64,000 bases of DNA from Oncomelania hupensis (GCA_036898135.1 CM072515.1:22151200-22215199), one strand, 5' to 3'; positions 38,585 to 50,820 are shown, numbered from the stretch's first letter. Numbers and translations: made by a program. The notes: a model not told the origin generated them from the sequence alone.

Positions 38585-39660
38585 TGGCTGCGGAATCGTT
38601 GTCGACAAAGCTGAGGTGTGAAGCAGAACCAACTAACAGGCATGACTTCTGTCTTGTCTGTATTTAGTTTCAGCTTTTTACTGTTCATCCACGAAAGGAC
38701 ATCATCAATGCAGGATTGAATACCTTGCTGAGCAAAGAGAAAATCTGTGTGATGGGCACTCTTAGAGATCTCAGTATCATCAGCATATTTATGATAGTCG
38801 CACCCATGAACCTCAAGAATTTTAGAGAGGGGCTGAGCATATAGGGAAAACAATACAGGTCCAAGTACTGACCCTTGAGGAACACCAAACTCAAGTGGGC
38901 AAGCAAAAGATACAGTGCCATCGACGACGTATCCACAACGATCCAATCTAGGATATGAGCACAACGTTGGGTGTGGCACGTTTACAAGTTTGAGTAAGAT
39001 TATTATCGTGCAGCATAGTCATCAATTCGTTAACGGCAGTATCAGAGGGTACGTCAAAGTGGACATTAAGGTCACCAAGAACAACAAAATCACTTTTTGG
39101 AGTTATAATACATAGAAGGAAGCTCTGGAAATTCATCTAGAAACATACAGTTAGGGAGTTTCTTATTTTTTAACTGAATAAGTCTGTGGAGACATACAAT
39201 GGAAACATATAGGTTACTGCAGGCGAGATGAAACTCAACAGCCTCCATTGAATCAAACAGTAGAGGCTTGTACGATGCATGAGACGCAAGAGTGTTCCGG
39301 ACAACAAACCCTATACAACCGCACGTAGCCAGAGCGAGGGAAGGATCTGAAACTATATCCCGCTGGCGTCAGTTGAGCGATGAAGGCCTCATCTCCTTGA
39401 GGATACAACCACGTTTCCGTCATCACGATGATGTCCACACCACGGTCTACTGTCACTTCGTGAATGTCAATGGCTTTCTGACGGCATGACTGAGCATTAC
39501 CTGAGTACCTTAATCTGCTGCGGAGAAGACGGGGATGGCGAAGACGGAGACAACGACGACAACGGCAACAACAACGTACCGACAGGAGAACAATCGTGAA
39601 TGGGTACACAAGCAGGTGATGGGGCTATCAGTACCAGCCTGAGAGATCGGCACACAATGC
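38585..39660 (-). mobile_element. L2/CR1-type LINE copy with internal deletion
   Basis: Minus strand, 5' to 3': endonuclease blocks YSGNAQSCRQKAIDIH and DIIVMTETWL (about 39510-39410), DFVVLGDLNVHF (about 39080), then reverse transcriptase blocks GVPQGSVLGPVLFSLY (about 38880), HKYADDTEIS and SWMNSKKLKLNTDKTEVM (about 38660). The endonuclease runs almost directly into the middle of the reverse transcriptase at about 38955, so the segment between them is deleted. The 3' end is also missing. Confidence 0.8.
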
Positions 39661-39883
39661 AGCAGAATCGCACACGATCTTAACGGACAGCTGTTTACGT
39701 CGTCCTTCTCGGCACGATCGTCTGCTGCATGGACAGGCGAAAGTCAATACCCAGTTCTCGAAGGCGAGCGGTTAATGTAGGTTCGAGTCTTGTACTTGCA
39801 GTAAACGACAGCAGCTGAGAACACGTTTAGCGTAGTCCATGAAGGGTGCACGGGTACCTAAAATCACCAGTACACACTTTGTC

Positions 39884-40605
39884 TTTTTTGATTGATTGAT
39901 TGATTGTTGCTTTAGGTCCAGCGGACTCTTCCGAGCCAAATCAGGACCGGACAACCCCCGATCCGCATAAAAGATCTGCCGAAACAACCCTAGTGGGAAA
40001 ATTGAATGCCCTCCACCGGCCAGTCACTTTACAATAAAGACATCCCACGCAGGGGACGGCTGAGGCTTTACCCCAACTACACGAACCCCCGGTTACAAAA
40101 ACAAAATAGAATACAAACAGCATTATAAATTATCAACAAAACATACATATAAAATGCCTATATTGCTAAATAATAACATCAAAGGAAGCCCTAGTGACCA
40201 CCCGGCAGAAAGCGTCCAACACTCCCAAGTTGATCCAACAGACCTCATACACAAACAAGGAGTCTTGTCCCGGAAGAGTTTTCAAGAAAAAAGGTAGGTC
40301 ATTGACCTAGCGGAGAAGAAGATTGTATAGCAGAGTGATAGGACAGAGCAGGAAATTCCAATTTATTTTATGGGAAAGAGTAAATGAGGAAGACAGCGAC
40401 AGTGGGAATTTAAAGCACTAAATTTCCAGAAAGTGGGGATACTATTTATACTGAAACTCCCGGCACCCCAACGGGGGTACTGTTGCCGCAGTGAAGTGGT
40501 CATGCCTACAAAGTCAAGACAGGTTTTCAACTGGGGCTTTCACTTTTCCCTTTATAGGTTAGAACAATCTACAGTGGCAAGATTGCTCATGACCCCAAGG
40601 GGTCG
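39884..40605 (-). mobile_element. 0.7-kb retroposon family, complete copy
   Basis: 722 bp flanked by an 11-bp direct repeat CACACTTTGTC (39873-39883 and 40606-40616). The minus strand begins CGACCCCTTGGGGTCATGAG and ends with an ATCA tail plus A6. It agrees base by base with 27157-27858 over most of its length. Confidence 0.85.
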
Positions 40606-41018
40606 CACACTTTGTCACCGTCAGTAACTACACATATAACTACAAACATACACACGTGCAAGTCCACACATATACACACCTACACACATTAACAAACACA
40701 TAAACACACACGCACACACACCTACACACACACACACACCAACACCTACACACACACACACAAACACACACTTCTCCGTTTTGCCTATACTACGTATTTT
40801 GATTTTCTTCCTGGTTGGCGTCCAGTCATCGGATATTTATCTTTGTTATTAATCCCCACTCCCACCACTCCATCCCATAAACTATTTACCCAAAACTCCG
40901 GATAAGCCACCCTTCACATTCAGTACACACGCATGCGCGCGCACACACATACACACATACACGCTCACACGCACACACATACATATGCTTGTACATACAA
41001 ACATACGTACATTATATA

Positions 41019-42583
41019 CTACTCAAAATAATTGAAGGGCCACTCTCATATTTCATTTAGTTTAATTATTTTTTGCTGCTATCAATAATATCGCTTATAT
41101 TGCTTATTTCAAAACTTATTCTGTACAGTAATATTCAAGACAATCTTATTCTGACAAGTAATCACAGGTGTGAGTTTTGAACTTTCTGCACTGAGTTGAA
41201 AAACAAACCCAATTTTTACAAAAAAATGACCCTAATTTACTGTTGTCTTGCTAATAAAGCAAAATTTTCAACATTAAAAAGTGATCGGAGCTTTTTTCTG
41301 GGTATAAATGGCAGCGCTTTTGCTGCTTTTCTAACCATGCCCCCAAGGCGACGATTGACTGATGCGGATAGAGGTAGAGCTATTGCATGGCTTCAGGAAG
41401 GGGTGGGGGTGAGAGAAGTTGGCAGGCGGCTGGGAGTGTCCCACTCCGTTGTCCAAAGGCTGCGGGAGCGCTTTAACAACACTGGAAGCGTCCAAGAACC
41501 AAGAAGGTCCGGACGCCCCCGAGTTACCACTGCAAGACAAGACCATTTCATCACCATGTCAGCTCTGAGGATGAGGTCAGTTACAGCAAACACCATCAGA
41601 AGACACCTTCACGCAGCCAGCAATGTTAACGTCAGCGACCAGACAATTCGCATCCGTCTACACGAGGCAAACCTGCGATCAAGACGACCAGCAGTACGGC
41701 CTTTGCTCACCCCAGCTCACCGTGCAGAGCGTTTGGCCTGGGCTCGGCGTCATTGTTGTGGACTAGGCAACATTGGTCAAGGGTGCTCTTTACAGACGAG
41801 TCTCGGTTCTCCTTGTCTTTCAACGACCGTCGAGTGAATGTTTGGAGGCGTCCACGGGAGCGTTTTGCTGATGCGACGGGGCGCGAGCATGACCGCTTTG
41901 GTGGTGGATCTGTCATGATGTTGGGTGGCTTCGCATTAAACTTCAGAACACCCTTGCTCCAAATTCATGGCAACTTAAACGGTATTGGCCACAGGGATGA
42001 GTCCTACAACCTAGGGTTCTCCCAGCTCTGCGGGCCATTGGGGAAGGTGCCATACTACAGGACGATAATGCCAGACCCCACCGAGCGCGCATCGTCAATG
42101 ACTTCCTGCAGCAACAGCACGTCATAAGGATGGATTGGCCGGCTCGATCACCCGATTTGAACCCCATAGAACATCTGTGGGATGTCTTGGGTCGACAGAC
42201 ACGGGCAAACCTCCCTCCAGGAGCCAACCTTGAAGTTCTGGCCAAAGTTCTCCAGCAAGAGTGGTTGACCATCCCAGGAAACATCCTCCATAACCTGATA
42301 CGGTCCATGAGACAACGATGCCAAGACTGCATTGATGCAAACGGTGGCCACACCCGATACTGACTATAGATGTTTGGTTTCTAAAGTTTTGATTTTGTAA
42401 ATGAGGGGTATTTCCAGTTAAATTGAATTTACTCGAATTTTAAGCGACTGATGTCTAAAATCTTTTTTGTTATTGATGCAGAAATGATTGCAATAAAATA
42501 TGATGAACTAATAAATTGAATGCGTGTTTCTGATTTAAAGAGAGACCCATATGTCCAAGTGGCCCTTGTATTATTTTGAGTAG
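41019..42583 (+). mobile_element. Tc1-like DNA transposon
   Basis: Terminal inverted repeats: left CTACTCAAAATAATTGAAGG and right, read inward, CTACTCAAAATAATACAAGG. Both continue GGCCACT, and TA flanks both ends. Length 1565 bp, usual for the superfamily. It contains the frameshifted transposase at 41337-42363. Confidence 0.92.
41337..42363 (+). pseudogene. Tc1-like transposase (DD34E), two frameshifts
   Basis: Start MPPRRRLTDADRGRAIAWLQ. Helix-turn-helix segments follow (VGRRLGVSHSVVQRLRERF, and the GRPR hinge), then FTDESRF (first Asp, about 41795). QDDNARPH (second Asp, about 42070) and NPIEHLWD (Glu, about 42169) follow with 34 residues between Asp and Glu. The frame ends NGGHTRY and a stop. 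Frameshifts lie near 41755 (after AWARRH) and near 42000. All three catalytic residues survive, so the copy is recent but not able to make the enzyme as read. Confidence 0.9.
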
Positions 42584-42980
42584 TATATTATATTATTTAT
42601 TGCTTTATTACAGCCAAAACCATCAGTAAACAACGTGGGTAATGAAACACAGACACACACTACACAGATACACACACATACATATACACACTAGCATACA
42701 TGCATAAGCTTACATACATACAGGCAGGCACGAACGCACGCACGCACACACACACACACACACTCTAACCTAGCTACGCATCCCCACCCCTCGACAGATC
42801 CGTTTAACATTCATAGTGAACGCCTGGACGCGAATCAGGAAGAAAATCAAGGAAAAAATAAACGCGCAACAACCATAGCAACAACAACAGCAACAACTCT
42901 TTTTTTCGAAATTCTATGTATATTTTAGCATCAATAAACTCCGTAATTTGTGTGCCTATGAATAACAACCACTACCTTTC

Positions 42981-43043
<63 letters not shown>

Positions 43044-43776
43044 CGATATATCTTTTTTTATTTAATTTTTTTCCCGTTTCGAAAATAATCTAATGGTATT
43101 GTCTGTAACAGCAGAAATATTGACAACAAAAATGTGGTAACTCAGCTTAGCGATAAACAGATAGTATTGAATAAACTTGACGTTAATTTACCAGTTATCT
43201 AAAGGGGAGTCCGCACCTGTTAAATTAACCTCCTTGAAACGTTCGTTCCCGAGAGAATCAAGCAGACCTCGCTAACCAAGAATGTTAAGTAGCTTACTCG
43301 GCCATATGACCAGGGTCTCTTGCCCGATAAGTAGCCCATGCGACTCATATCTCTATTGGTTCTACCCTGTTTCTTGACTAACACTCGAAGTCGAGACGTA
43401 ACCGACCGTGTCCCACAGGTGGGACAGGAAAGCAAAATTTCAGAAAGAAGATTCACGTATGAGCGAGATTAACTAGAACGAGAATTAAATGATTGGTCGG
43501 ATGACGTAGAGACTTCTGCATATCCCCGTATCCGAGAATTTAGTAAGTCAGTCGAATACTAAGTGCGAAGCCACGAGGGTCAAAGGAGCAAACTGAAGTG
43601 AACCATAAAGCCTCAGCCTCACCAAGAAAGGGATAGACTAGAGACGGTTTCATGATTCCCAGAGACTAGAAGTAAGTTAACACTAGTAGTTTTGGTACGT
43701 GTATGTTTACATATATTATATTGATTGCCATGTATATTAGTATGTTCATGTTATATATATATTTACAGAAACCGAT
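42584..43776. other. Gene-free stretch with CA and GAT arrays
   Basis: CA repeats at 42650-42765 and (GAT)n at 42980-43044. A minus-strand open frame at 43220-43456 has no recognisable family and no splice context. Confidence 0.6.
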
Positions 43777-44088
43777 TGTTACACTAGATGTTGTTTTTTC
43801 TCTATCAGTAGTTGATTCAGCCCCGATGCTTGAAATCCTGATAGGTGTAACTCAGATTCGTTTATCCACGCAACCCGTTCAATCATCAACAAGTCAGGAG
43901 TCGTCGTATGAAGTTTTCCACTTTTATTCAGCACACATCAACAACTGCATACCATCGCTCAATCGCTTTTTCCACTCTACAATTCTCAACTTTGAACTTT
44001 TCACTTTTTAACAACTTTCTCAACTCTAATACAACAGCTCTCTCTACTGTCAACTCTCTCAAAAAAACCACCTTTTGAAACAGTGAGG

Positions 44089-44169
<81 letters not shown>

Positions 44170-44528
44170 CTAAACTCCAGAAAGAGCGAGAATACCCCCA
44201 ACGTGACACACCTCAACCAATCAGAAGTAATTTCATCATCACTGTCTCATGTCACACAACCTTATTTGGGATGGAAGCGTCTCGTGGTTACCACTAGAAT
44301 TATCCATACGCTTCGATCGATAGTAAACAACTGACTCTAGAAAATTCTCAAATAATATCGACCAACTAAAAACACCAACGTTATACAAAGCTTCTTCTAA
44401 TAACAACGCAAAATCAAATCAAAGATAAATACATTCTATTACTGCAATGCGTTGCAAAATAAAACGAACAGATCTATCGCGCGCGTCACACACGCAAGCC
44501 TACCATTGCACGCGTCTCCAACGTAACA
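43777..44528 (-). mobile_element. Solo LTR (copy 4) with expanded TATA box
   Basis: 752 bp, flanked by CCGAT at 43772-43776 and 44529-44533. Ends TGTTACAC..ACGTAACA as the other copies. A (TA)n run of about 70 bp (44091-44162) sits exactly where the other copies have a short TATATA stretch. Confidence 0.88.
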
Positions 44529-44533
44529 CCGAT

Positions 44534-46011
44534 TATTATTTCTGACACGTTGTGCATGTTGATTGATATATTAAGATTCGGATCGAAGAGCCTTAAGATT
44601 CGGATCGAAGTGTGCATATGGGAAACTCGGCAGGTGTCTGATGCTATAGACTCCTTGCGGAGGGCACCGCATCCCCATATCTGAATAGAATATTGTAGCC
44701 AGAGTTCTGAATTTTACAGTTCAGCTCTGGGACGGTTTGTGGAGTCAACGCATGACGCTTGCTCCCGTGGAAAAGAAGGAGGTCAACCTAGAATCTACCA
44801 CCACGTCCACCCCCGTAGCTAAACGACTCACCCGATCATCCTGAGAGGCAAGACCCCTCACAGTGACTGACCGACTCAAGCACTCGCCGACGCATAGCAG
44901 CCAAGTCTCCCTCAACTGCAACTGAAGTCTAACCCAACTCGGAAAAATACTATTAGACTACCCAACCAGAGAATTGCTTAGCAAATGATGAAGAAGAACT
45001 GCTAAAGAAATTACCCAGCACATTGAACAATTATAATTATCAATTTACATTTAAATGAAGTAATGTTAGAATTTGTGTTGACTATATAAAAGTTGAAATC
45101 ACATACATACGACTGGTGTCATTCCATTTGTATTATTGTGTGTCCACTAGCTTTTCTTTTCTTGAGACCAAGTAAACTAGTCCTTTGATTAGTAATAAGC
45201 ATTTCTTAAAGTGAGCCAAATGATACTTTAAAACCCGAGAACAAATATAAATTGTATGTGACCATGCACCGTGATTAGTCTCTCACACCGCATTGGAATT
45301 CTGGTAAAGAACGTCTGATAGAGGTAGCGTAACGCCCCATCTATCTACAAGTCTTACTCCCCTTGTAAGATAAACGTATCTTCTCCAGGATATCATCACA
45401 TTGTCAATGTATAAAACGCGCAAAGGGTTTAAGCGTGGGGTTTGGGGGAGTGGGTGCGGGGACTAGGGGCTGACGAGAGTGTCAACAAATGAACAATGCA
45501 GACATAAGCGCTTATAGCTTAACTAAATCCTCCTTGCACATTTGGTAATCTTAACTAGATCTAGCTGTCAATGCACTTACTCGTTTGTAATTGTAACGTC
45601 AGGATGGCGACAGAGAGAGAGATTTTCCAAAAGCAAAGTCTGTTTTTATCTTTTGTTGGTTCGTCCGGAATAAACATACCAACGTGTTTACTTGGTCTGT
45701 AGATTTTTCCCGTTTGTCACATAATGCATTCGTTCCTGTTTCCATATGCTAACAAATAAAAAAAAAAAAAAGAAGTATTACCAGCGTTGAAATCATATTT
45801 GTAGGCAAATTTGTTAACACACAGGCAAGAATGAAAATATCCATGGACCAATCAGTGTGTGTTGTGTGTGTGGGTGTGAGGGAGAGAGAGGGTGTGTGTC
45901 GTGCGTGTATGTGTGTGAGAGAGAGAGAAAGAGAAACAGACAGAGACAGAGGGGAAGACAGTGAGACAGAAGGGGATAGAGAGAGTGAAAACGCGTATGC
46001 AGTATATACAG

Positions 46012-46064
<53 letters not shown>

Positions 46065-46736
46065 TAAGACGAAAAAAAAGATTTCAAGACATTCAAATGT
46101 ATTTCAGGACACACACACGAAGTTAAAAAAAATAATCATTTTCTTCCAACGGACGGACATACAGTTGGCTAGTTCTGATTCCTGACAAATTTCAAAGTAT
46201 TTCCAAATAAGTCTGGTAATACAAAAAAAAAAGCTTAAATGTTAAGGATCACATACTAGCATACATGACGTAGATCAACATGCACTAACGTTGGTATGCA
46301 TGATCAGCCAATCTTGAAGAACTGTATTCTATATCTGTTATCAAACAGGTAAGATTCCAGTATGGCTGATTGACTGCTTTAAAGCAGTTATTCGTCATGC
46401 GTTTGCTATTATCCATGCGGTATTTTTTTCATATCATGCTCCGTGTTGTATATCTTATATCTTTAATTTATATTTTATTTCTATTAAAATCCCGGAGTGG
46501 GTATTTGAGCTTATATTAGGCAGTGGACAGCATAATTATTCGAAAGTTGTATGACGCAGAGTGTGAACGCCTGTATGCAATAATAACTCTATGTATCATG
46601 ATGTATCGTTCAATAAAAGTATTGGATGAAGTCAATCTAAAATTTCTAAAGTAATATTCGATTATTTTCCTTCCCTTTTTTTTCCTAATAGCGCAAATAG
46701 CGACCCCTCTACCTTTACACCACAAGTTTGAGTGAC
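44534..46736. other. Gene-free stretch
   Basis: A 19-base tandem duplication TTAAGATTCGGATCGAAG lies near 44570-44610, a TATA-like CTATATAAAAG near 45085, a GT/GA array at 45855-45990 and (TTG)n at 46014-46063. No exon supported. Confidence 0.55.
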
Positions 46737-46741
46737 GATGG

Positions 46742-46812
<71 letters not shown>

Positions 46813-46907
46813 TAGTCTTTATAGCGCAGGTACCCACGGAAAAGGTTCATGCTCATTGCGCTTGAAAAGGGACAAGGGACAAGAGATGTTTTTAAAAAAA
46901 CGATGAA

Positions 46908-46978
<71 letters not shown>

Positions 46979-47640
46979 CGTTGAGGATGATGATGTAGTC
47001 TTGTATAGCGCAGATATCCACGGAAAATGGTCATGCTCATTGCGCTTGAAAAGAGAGAAGGAAGTGTCGTCATTCAGTCTGAGTCTGTTTTCTTTCATCC
47101 AGGCTTTCACTTCTGTGCAACAAATACCCACTGCTTGCACTGCCTCATCTTTGAACTCGCTGTTTGGACTGAATGAACGATACATTTCTGTGTCATCCAC
47201 AAACAGCTTTCGGAGCAAACCATATTTTTCAATGATGGAGCCAAGCTGAGATGTGTACAATGTAAACAAAAGAGGTCCTAAAACTGAACCCTGGGGAACT
47301 CCACAAAGCAATGGGTTCTACATTGAAGAAACCTGACTCATCTCCATATGCAGGCGAATCAATAATGTTTGGTGATCGATGACATCGAACACTGCGCCGA
47401 GGTCAAGCTCAACAAGTATGGTCACATCTCCAGCATCTGCACTGCGAAGCAGGTCACTGACAAGACGTAAGACGGCTGTTTCAAAACTACGTTTTGATCT
47501 GTATGCAGACTAAAAGCTATCTAACAGGCCATGACATTCCAAGTGACAGGAAAGCTGTGAAGCAACAACACGCTCCAGGAGGTTGGATACTTATCGAAGA
47601 TTTGGACACTGGCCTGTAATCCCTGGACACATTCGGGTCT
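46737..47640 (-). mobile_element. L2/CR1-type LINE copy with repeated (GAT)n-linked 3' ends
   Basis: Minus strand: RSKRSFETAVLRLVSDLL and GDVTILVELDLGAVFDVIDH (47500-47370), GVPQGSVLGPLLFTLY, KLFVDDTEMYRSFS (FVDD in place of YADD), WMKENRLRLNDD. The 3' end TATAGCGCAG..CCACGGAAAA.. TCATGCTCATTGCGCTTGAA occurs twice, each joined to a (GAT)n array (46739-46812 and 46905-46979). A deletion and a stop at about 47315 break the palm. Confidence 0.8.
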
Positions 47641-47733
47641 GATAGATGTATGTTTGTTGTGTATGTGAGAGTATAAATTATGTGAAATATGTGAGCGTGT
47701 ATGCTGGAACCGACCGCGGCGCTTTAAAGGTGA

Positions 47734-47895
<162 letters not shown>

Positions 47896-48145
47896 GGATA
47901 TGACACAGCAATATAGTGAATCAGAAGGAGTATCAGAGACTGTAGAGGGCTACTTCTGGAACTATAACAGTATCAAAATAACACTTATAAACAAAAAACA
48001 CCACTCCATTAGCCGCTGTCTTCCCCTCCACCCCCACCCCTTTTCTTTCTCCCCTTCCCTCCAAAATAAATCTTAAATTGTATATCTTTTCAGTGAAGGC
48101 AAAAAAACCAGTGCTGCACACTTAAAAAAATCGCAACATTACAAT

Positions 48146-48278
48146 CCACAGGCGCTCGTATACAGGGTTACGACAGCCTCTCTCTAAATCGCGACCCTTT
48201 CTCTGCTGCTTACTAGAAGAGAGAGAGAGAGTCGCAATCTAGAGAGACTTTCTCCTATCCAGATAGGGGCGCCTGTGG
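48146..48278. mobile_element. Fold-back MITE-like element, CCACAGGCGC ends
   Basis: 133 bp with CCACAGGCGC at the left end and GCGCCTGTGG at the right. Inner segments CTCTCTAAATCGCGAC and GTCGCAATCTAGAGAG also pair. No clear target duplication. Confidence 0.5.
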
Positions 48279-48548
48279 TGCAGTTAGTATCGACTCCTGC
48301 GGCAAACCCGTCGACCAATGTACATATCAAGACGGGAATCTGGATCCAGACTCACATGCACCATAAACAGCCTAACTCAACACCAAAAGTGCACAGAGTT
48401 GACAAGTCATTAAGTCCTGGAAAACCAGTCAGGAAGCTCGCTCATCGATCAAGTGGGTTTAAGTGGTCAATTCCTGCATGGGGAATTTATTTCTGTCAAT
48501 GACTAGATCAGTAGTCTACCTACATACTAATTCAAATATCACTCAGAT

Positions 48549-48660
48549 AGTCATCGCACATTTGGCTCAGTGGTATATGCTACGGGCAAAATAATTGAAT
48601 GCGATAACATCGCAGCCTGTACAGGCGGAGTGGTTCAAAGCCGATTGACAGCTATGAGTG
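48549..48660 (+). repeat. Possible tRNA-derived SINE head
   Basis: TTTGGCTCAGTGGTATATGC resembles a tRNA A box, and GTGGTTCAAAGCC about 75 bases on resembles a B box. No second copy was found in the window, so this is tentative. Confidence 0.3.
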
Positions 48661-48780
48661 CCGAACAAACAAAAATATTATAATAGGACCATGAGACATA
48701 GTTGGCTAAGTGATACACGCAGCGGCTAAATTAGTTTACACATTGAATGTCCAGCGGTAACATAGCACTGTATATAACAG

Positions 48781-49562
48781 CCTACTAGCGCCAAAACCTA
48801 ATAATTACAAATATCACGAGATAATTACAAGTACCATGGGGTAATTATAATTATCAATGGATAATTACAATTATCAAGGGATAGTTACAATTATCAAGTG
48901 ATAATTACAATTATCATTGCAAACTTACAAATAATTGGCGTGATCATGTTTATTTTCAGTTTTGGCTCTAGCAATCTGCCTGGAAATGCGCCAAAACCGA
49001 AAATTGTCATTATTAATAAAGATTTTCACCTCATAATTACAAGGCAGCTTACTAGAGCCAAAACTTGCATTTACAGGTATCAGTGATAATGGTAATTAAC
49101 ACGTGTTCTGTGTACTACACATATATATGACGGCCTACTAGCGCCAAAACCTCATAATTAGCCTACAAATATTATGAGATAATTACAAATATCAATGACA
49201 TATTTACAGCTAACACGTAAAACTTGTAAATATCAAGTGAAAATTACAAATTTCGGTTTTGGCGCACTTCCAGACGGACTGATAGATCCGAAACGGAAAA
49301 TTAGACATGATCACGGGACAATATTTGTAATTTTGTCAATGATAATTGCAATTATCCCTTGATAATTATAATTAACCCATGATATTTGTAATTATCTCAT
49401 GATATTTGTAATTATCAGGTTTTGGCGCTAGGATGGCGTGGCAAATACTTATAATTATTAATGAACACTGTGGATTACAGGTATCTCTGTAAATTAAACA
49501 GAACACGTATTAATTTCAATGATCTGGTGATACTGGTGCCTCTTGGTTTTGGCGCTGGTAGG
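48781..49562. mobile_element. Multi-arm fold-back element with GCGCCAAAACC motifs
   Basis: Ends CCTACTAGCGCCAAAACC (48781) and GGTTTTGGCGCTGGTAGG (49545-49562) are inverted. Inside, about 48781-49050 pairs imperfectly with 49180-49440. GCGCCAAAACC occurs three times forward and three times reversed, with repeated ATAATTACAAATATCA-type units between. No coding capacity. Confidence 0.7.
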
Positions 49563-49676
49563 CAGTCATTCCTTTACGGTCAGTGATTCAAAGCCGGTTA
49601 ATGACCTGGAGTAAAAGAGGAAAACCAAAAACAGCACCAACAAAAACCTGAGACACTGCCACCCTACGCCTTCAGA

Positions 49677-49975
49677 TGAGAGCATAAACCGAGGTCTAGT
49701 CCGTTGTGCATGCACATATTCCATGAAAGAGACTTTGAAGATCCTGACGCTCATGTCCTAGACGGATGAGTGTCGGTTATACAAATACGCCCAGCAAGCA
49801 TTATAGTCCCCTTCTCCCCATACACCCAGGATTGTGCTCAGTTGTCTGGGTGTCAAATAATGCGCCCAAAGGTTGCAAATGGGCGCCTTAGGCAGCTTGA
49901 GTTAGATCCTGCAGCGGTCAGCGCCTTGAGCAGCGTTTGTGCTGGAAAAGTGCTATATAAAAACGATTAGATAAA
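49677..49975 (+). repeat. SINE-like dispersed repeat (copy 3, near full length)
   Basis: Runs from GAGAGCATAAACCGAGGTC through GATCCTGACGCTCATGTCC, AGGATTGTGCTCAGTTG, TTAGATCCTG and GCGCCTTGAGCAGC to GTGCTATATAAAAACGATT, then AAATAAATAAT. The final GCTATATAAAAA is shared with the 3' end of the L2-like LINE at 61935-63217. Confidence 0.78.
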
Positions 49976-50765
49976 TAAATAATAAGTAAATTTCATGCTC
50001 CACAATGCCTAGCTGAGACTCGGCGAGGCTCACGCGACCTCTAATTATAGCCAAAGGACCTTTAATCCCGTCATTGAGCATCGCTTCAGACTACAGAGGT
50101 CTTTGCCCTGGCTAATCCACAGTAGCACATTGAGGCTTATGTGTCATGCTCCTCTGGGTTTTGTCTGTGGGCGCCTGTACCTGTTTTTAGAACACCCAGA
50201 CGCAAGATATTTGGATCCAAAAGTCGCCTACGTATTAAACCCACCCACCCACCATCCCGCTTCCCCAACTCTCCTCCCCACCCCCACCCACCCCAAAAAA
50301 AGAAAAAAAATGTATGAATACTTTTATAACTCATGTTAAGCAAAATAGTAATCTATTAGCTGGAATTACTTTTTTTTTTCTTTTGCATTTTGACATAGGG
50401 CAAAAATACACTTGAACACACACATACCATACAAAATAACTAATGACATAACGCAATTTTCATGTGATTTTAAAATTCTAGCCACACTTTTTGTACCATG
50501 AACTGAAACTTGCGATGATTGGTGGACACAATGTAACACAAAAACAGTGTAGGTCACTGTGTAACAATTGGACAACTCACCTGCTATGCGTACTTCGGAA
50601 AGCGGAAGGAAACAGAAGCAGGAAATGTGGCTGCTTTTATGAAAGTTATGTATAATTAAAGCAAGCCTAACTACACTCTACATCGCCATCCTATGAAGTG
50701 TCCGGAGGTGAACAAGTAAGGCTGAAATACATACATACATGCATACATATGTGTGTGTGTGGGTG

Positions 50766-50820
<55 letters not shown>

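Noticed and set aside
41331..41596. Minus-strand frames opposite the Tc1 transposase
   Set aside because: Shadow frames of the GC-rich transposase coding region.
43220..43456. 78-codon minus-strand open frame with CPTCG
   Set aside because: No recognisable domain, no splice signals, and it lies in repeat-rich sequence.
46516..46725. Minus-strand frame next to the GAT arrays
   Set aside because: No domain and no splice context; adjacent to LINE 3' debris.
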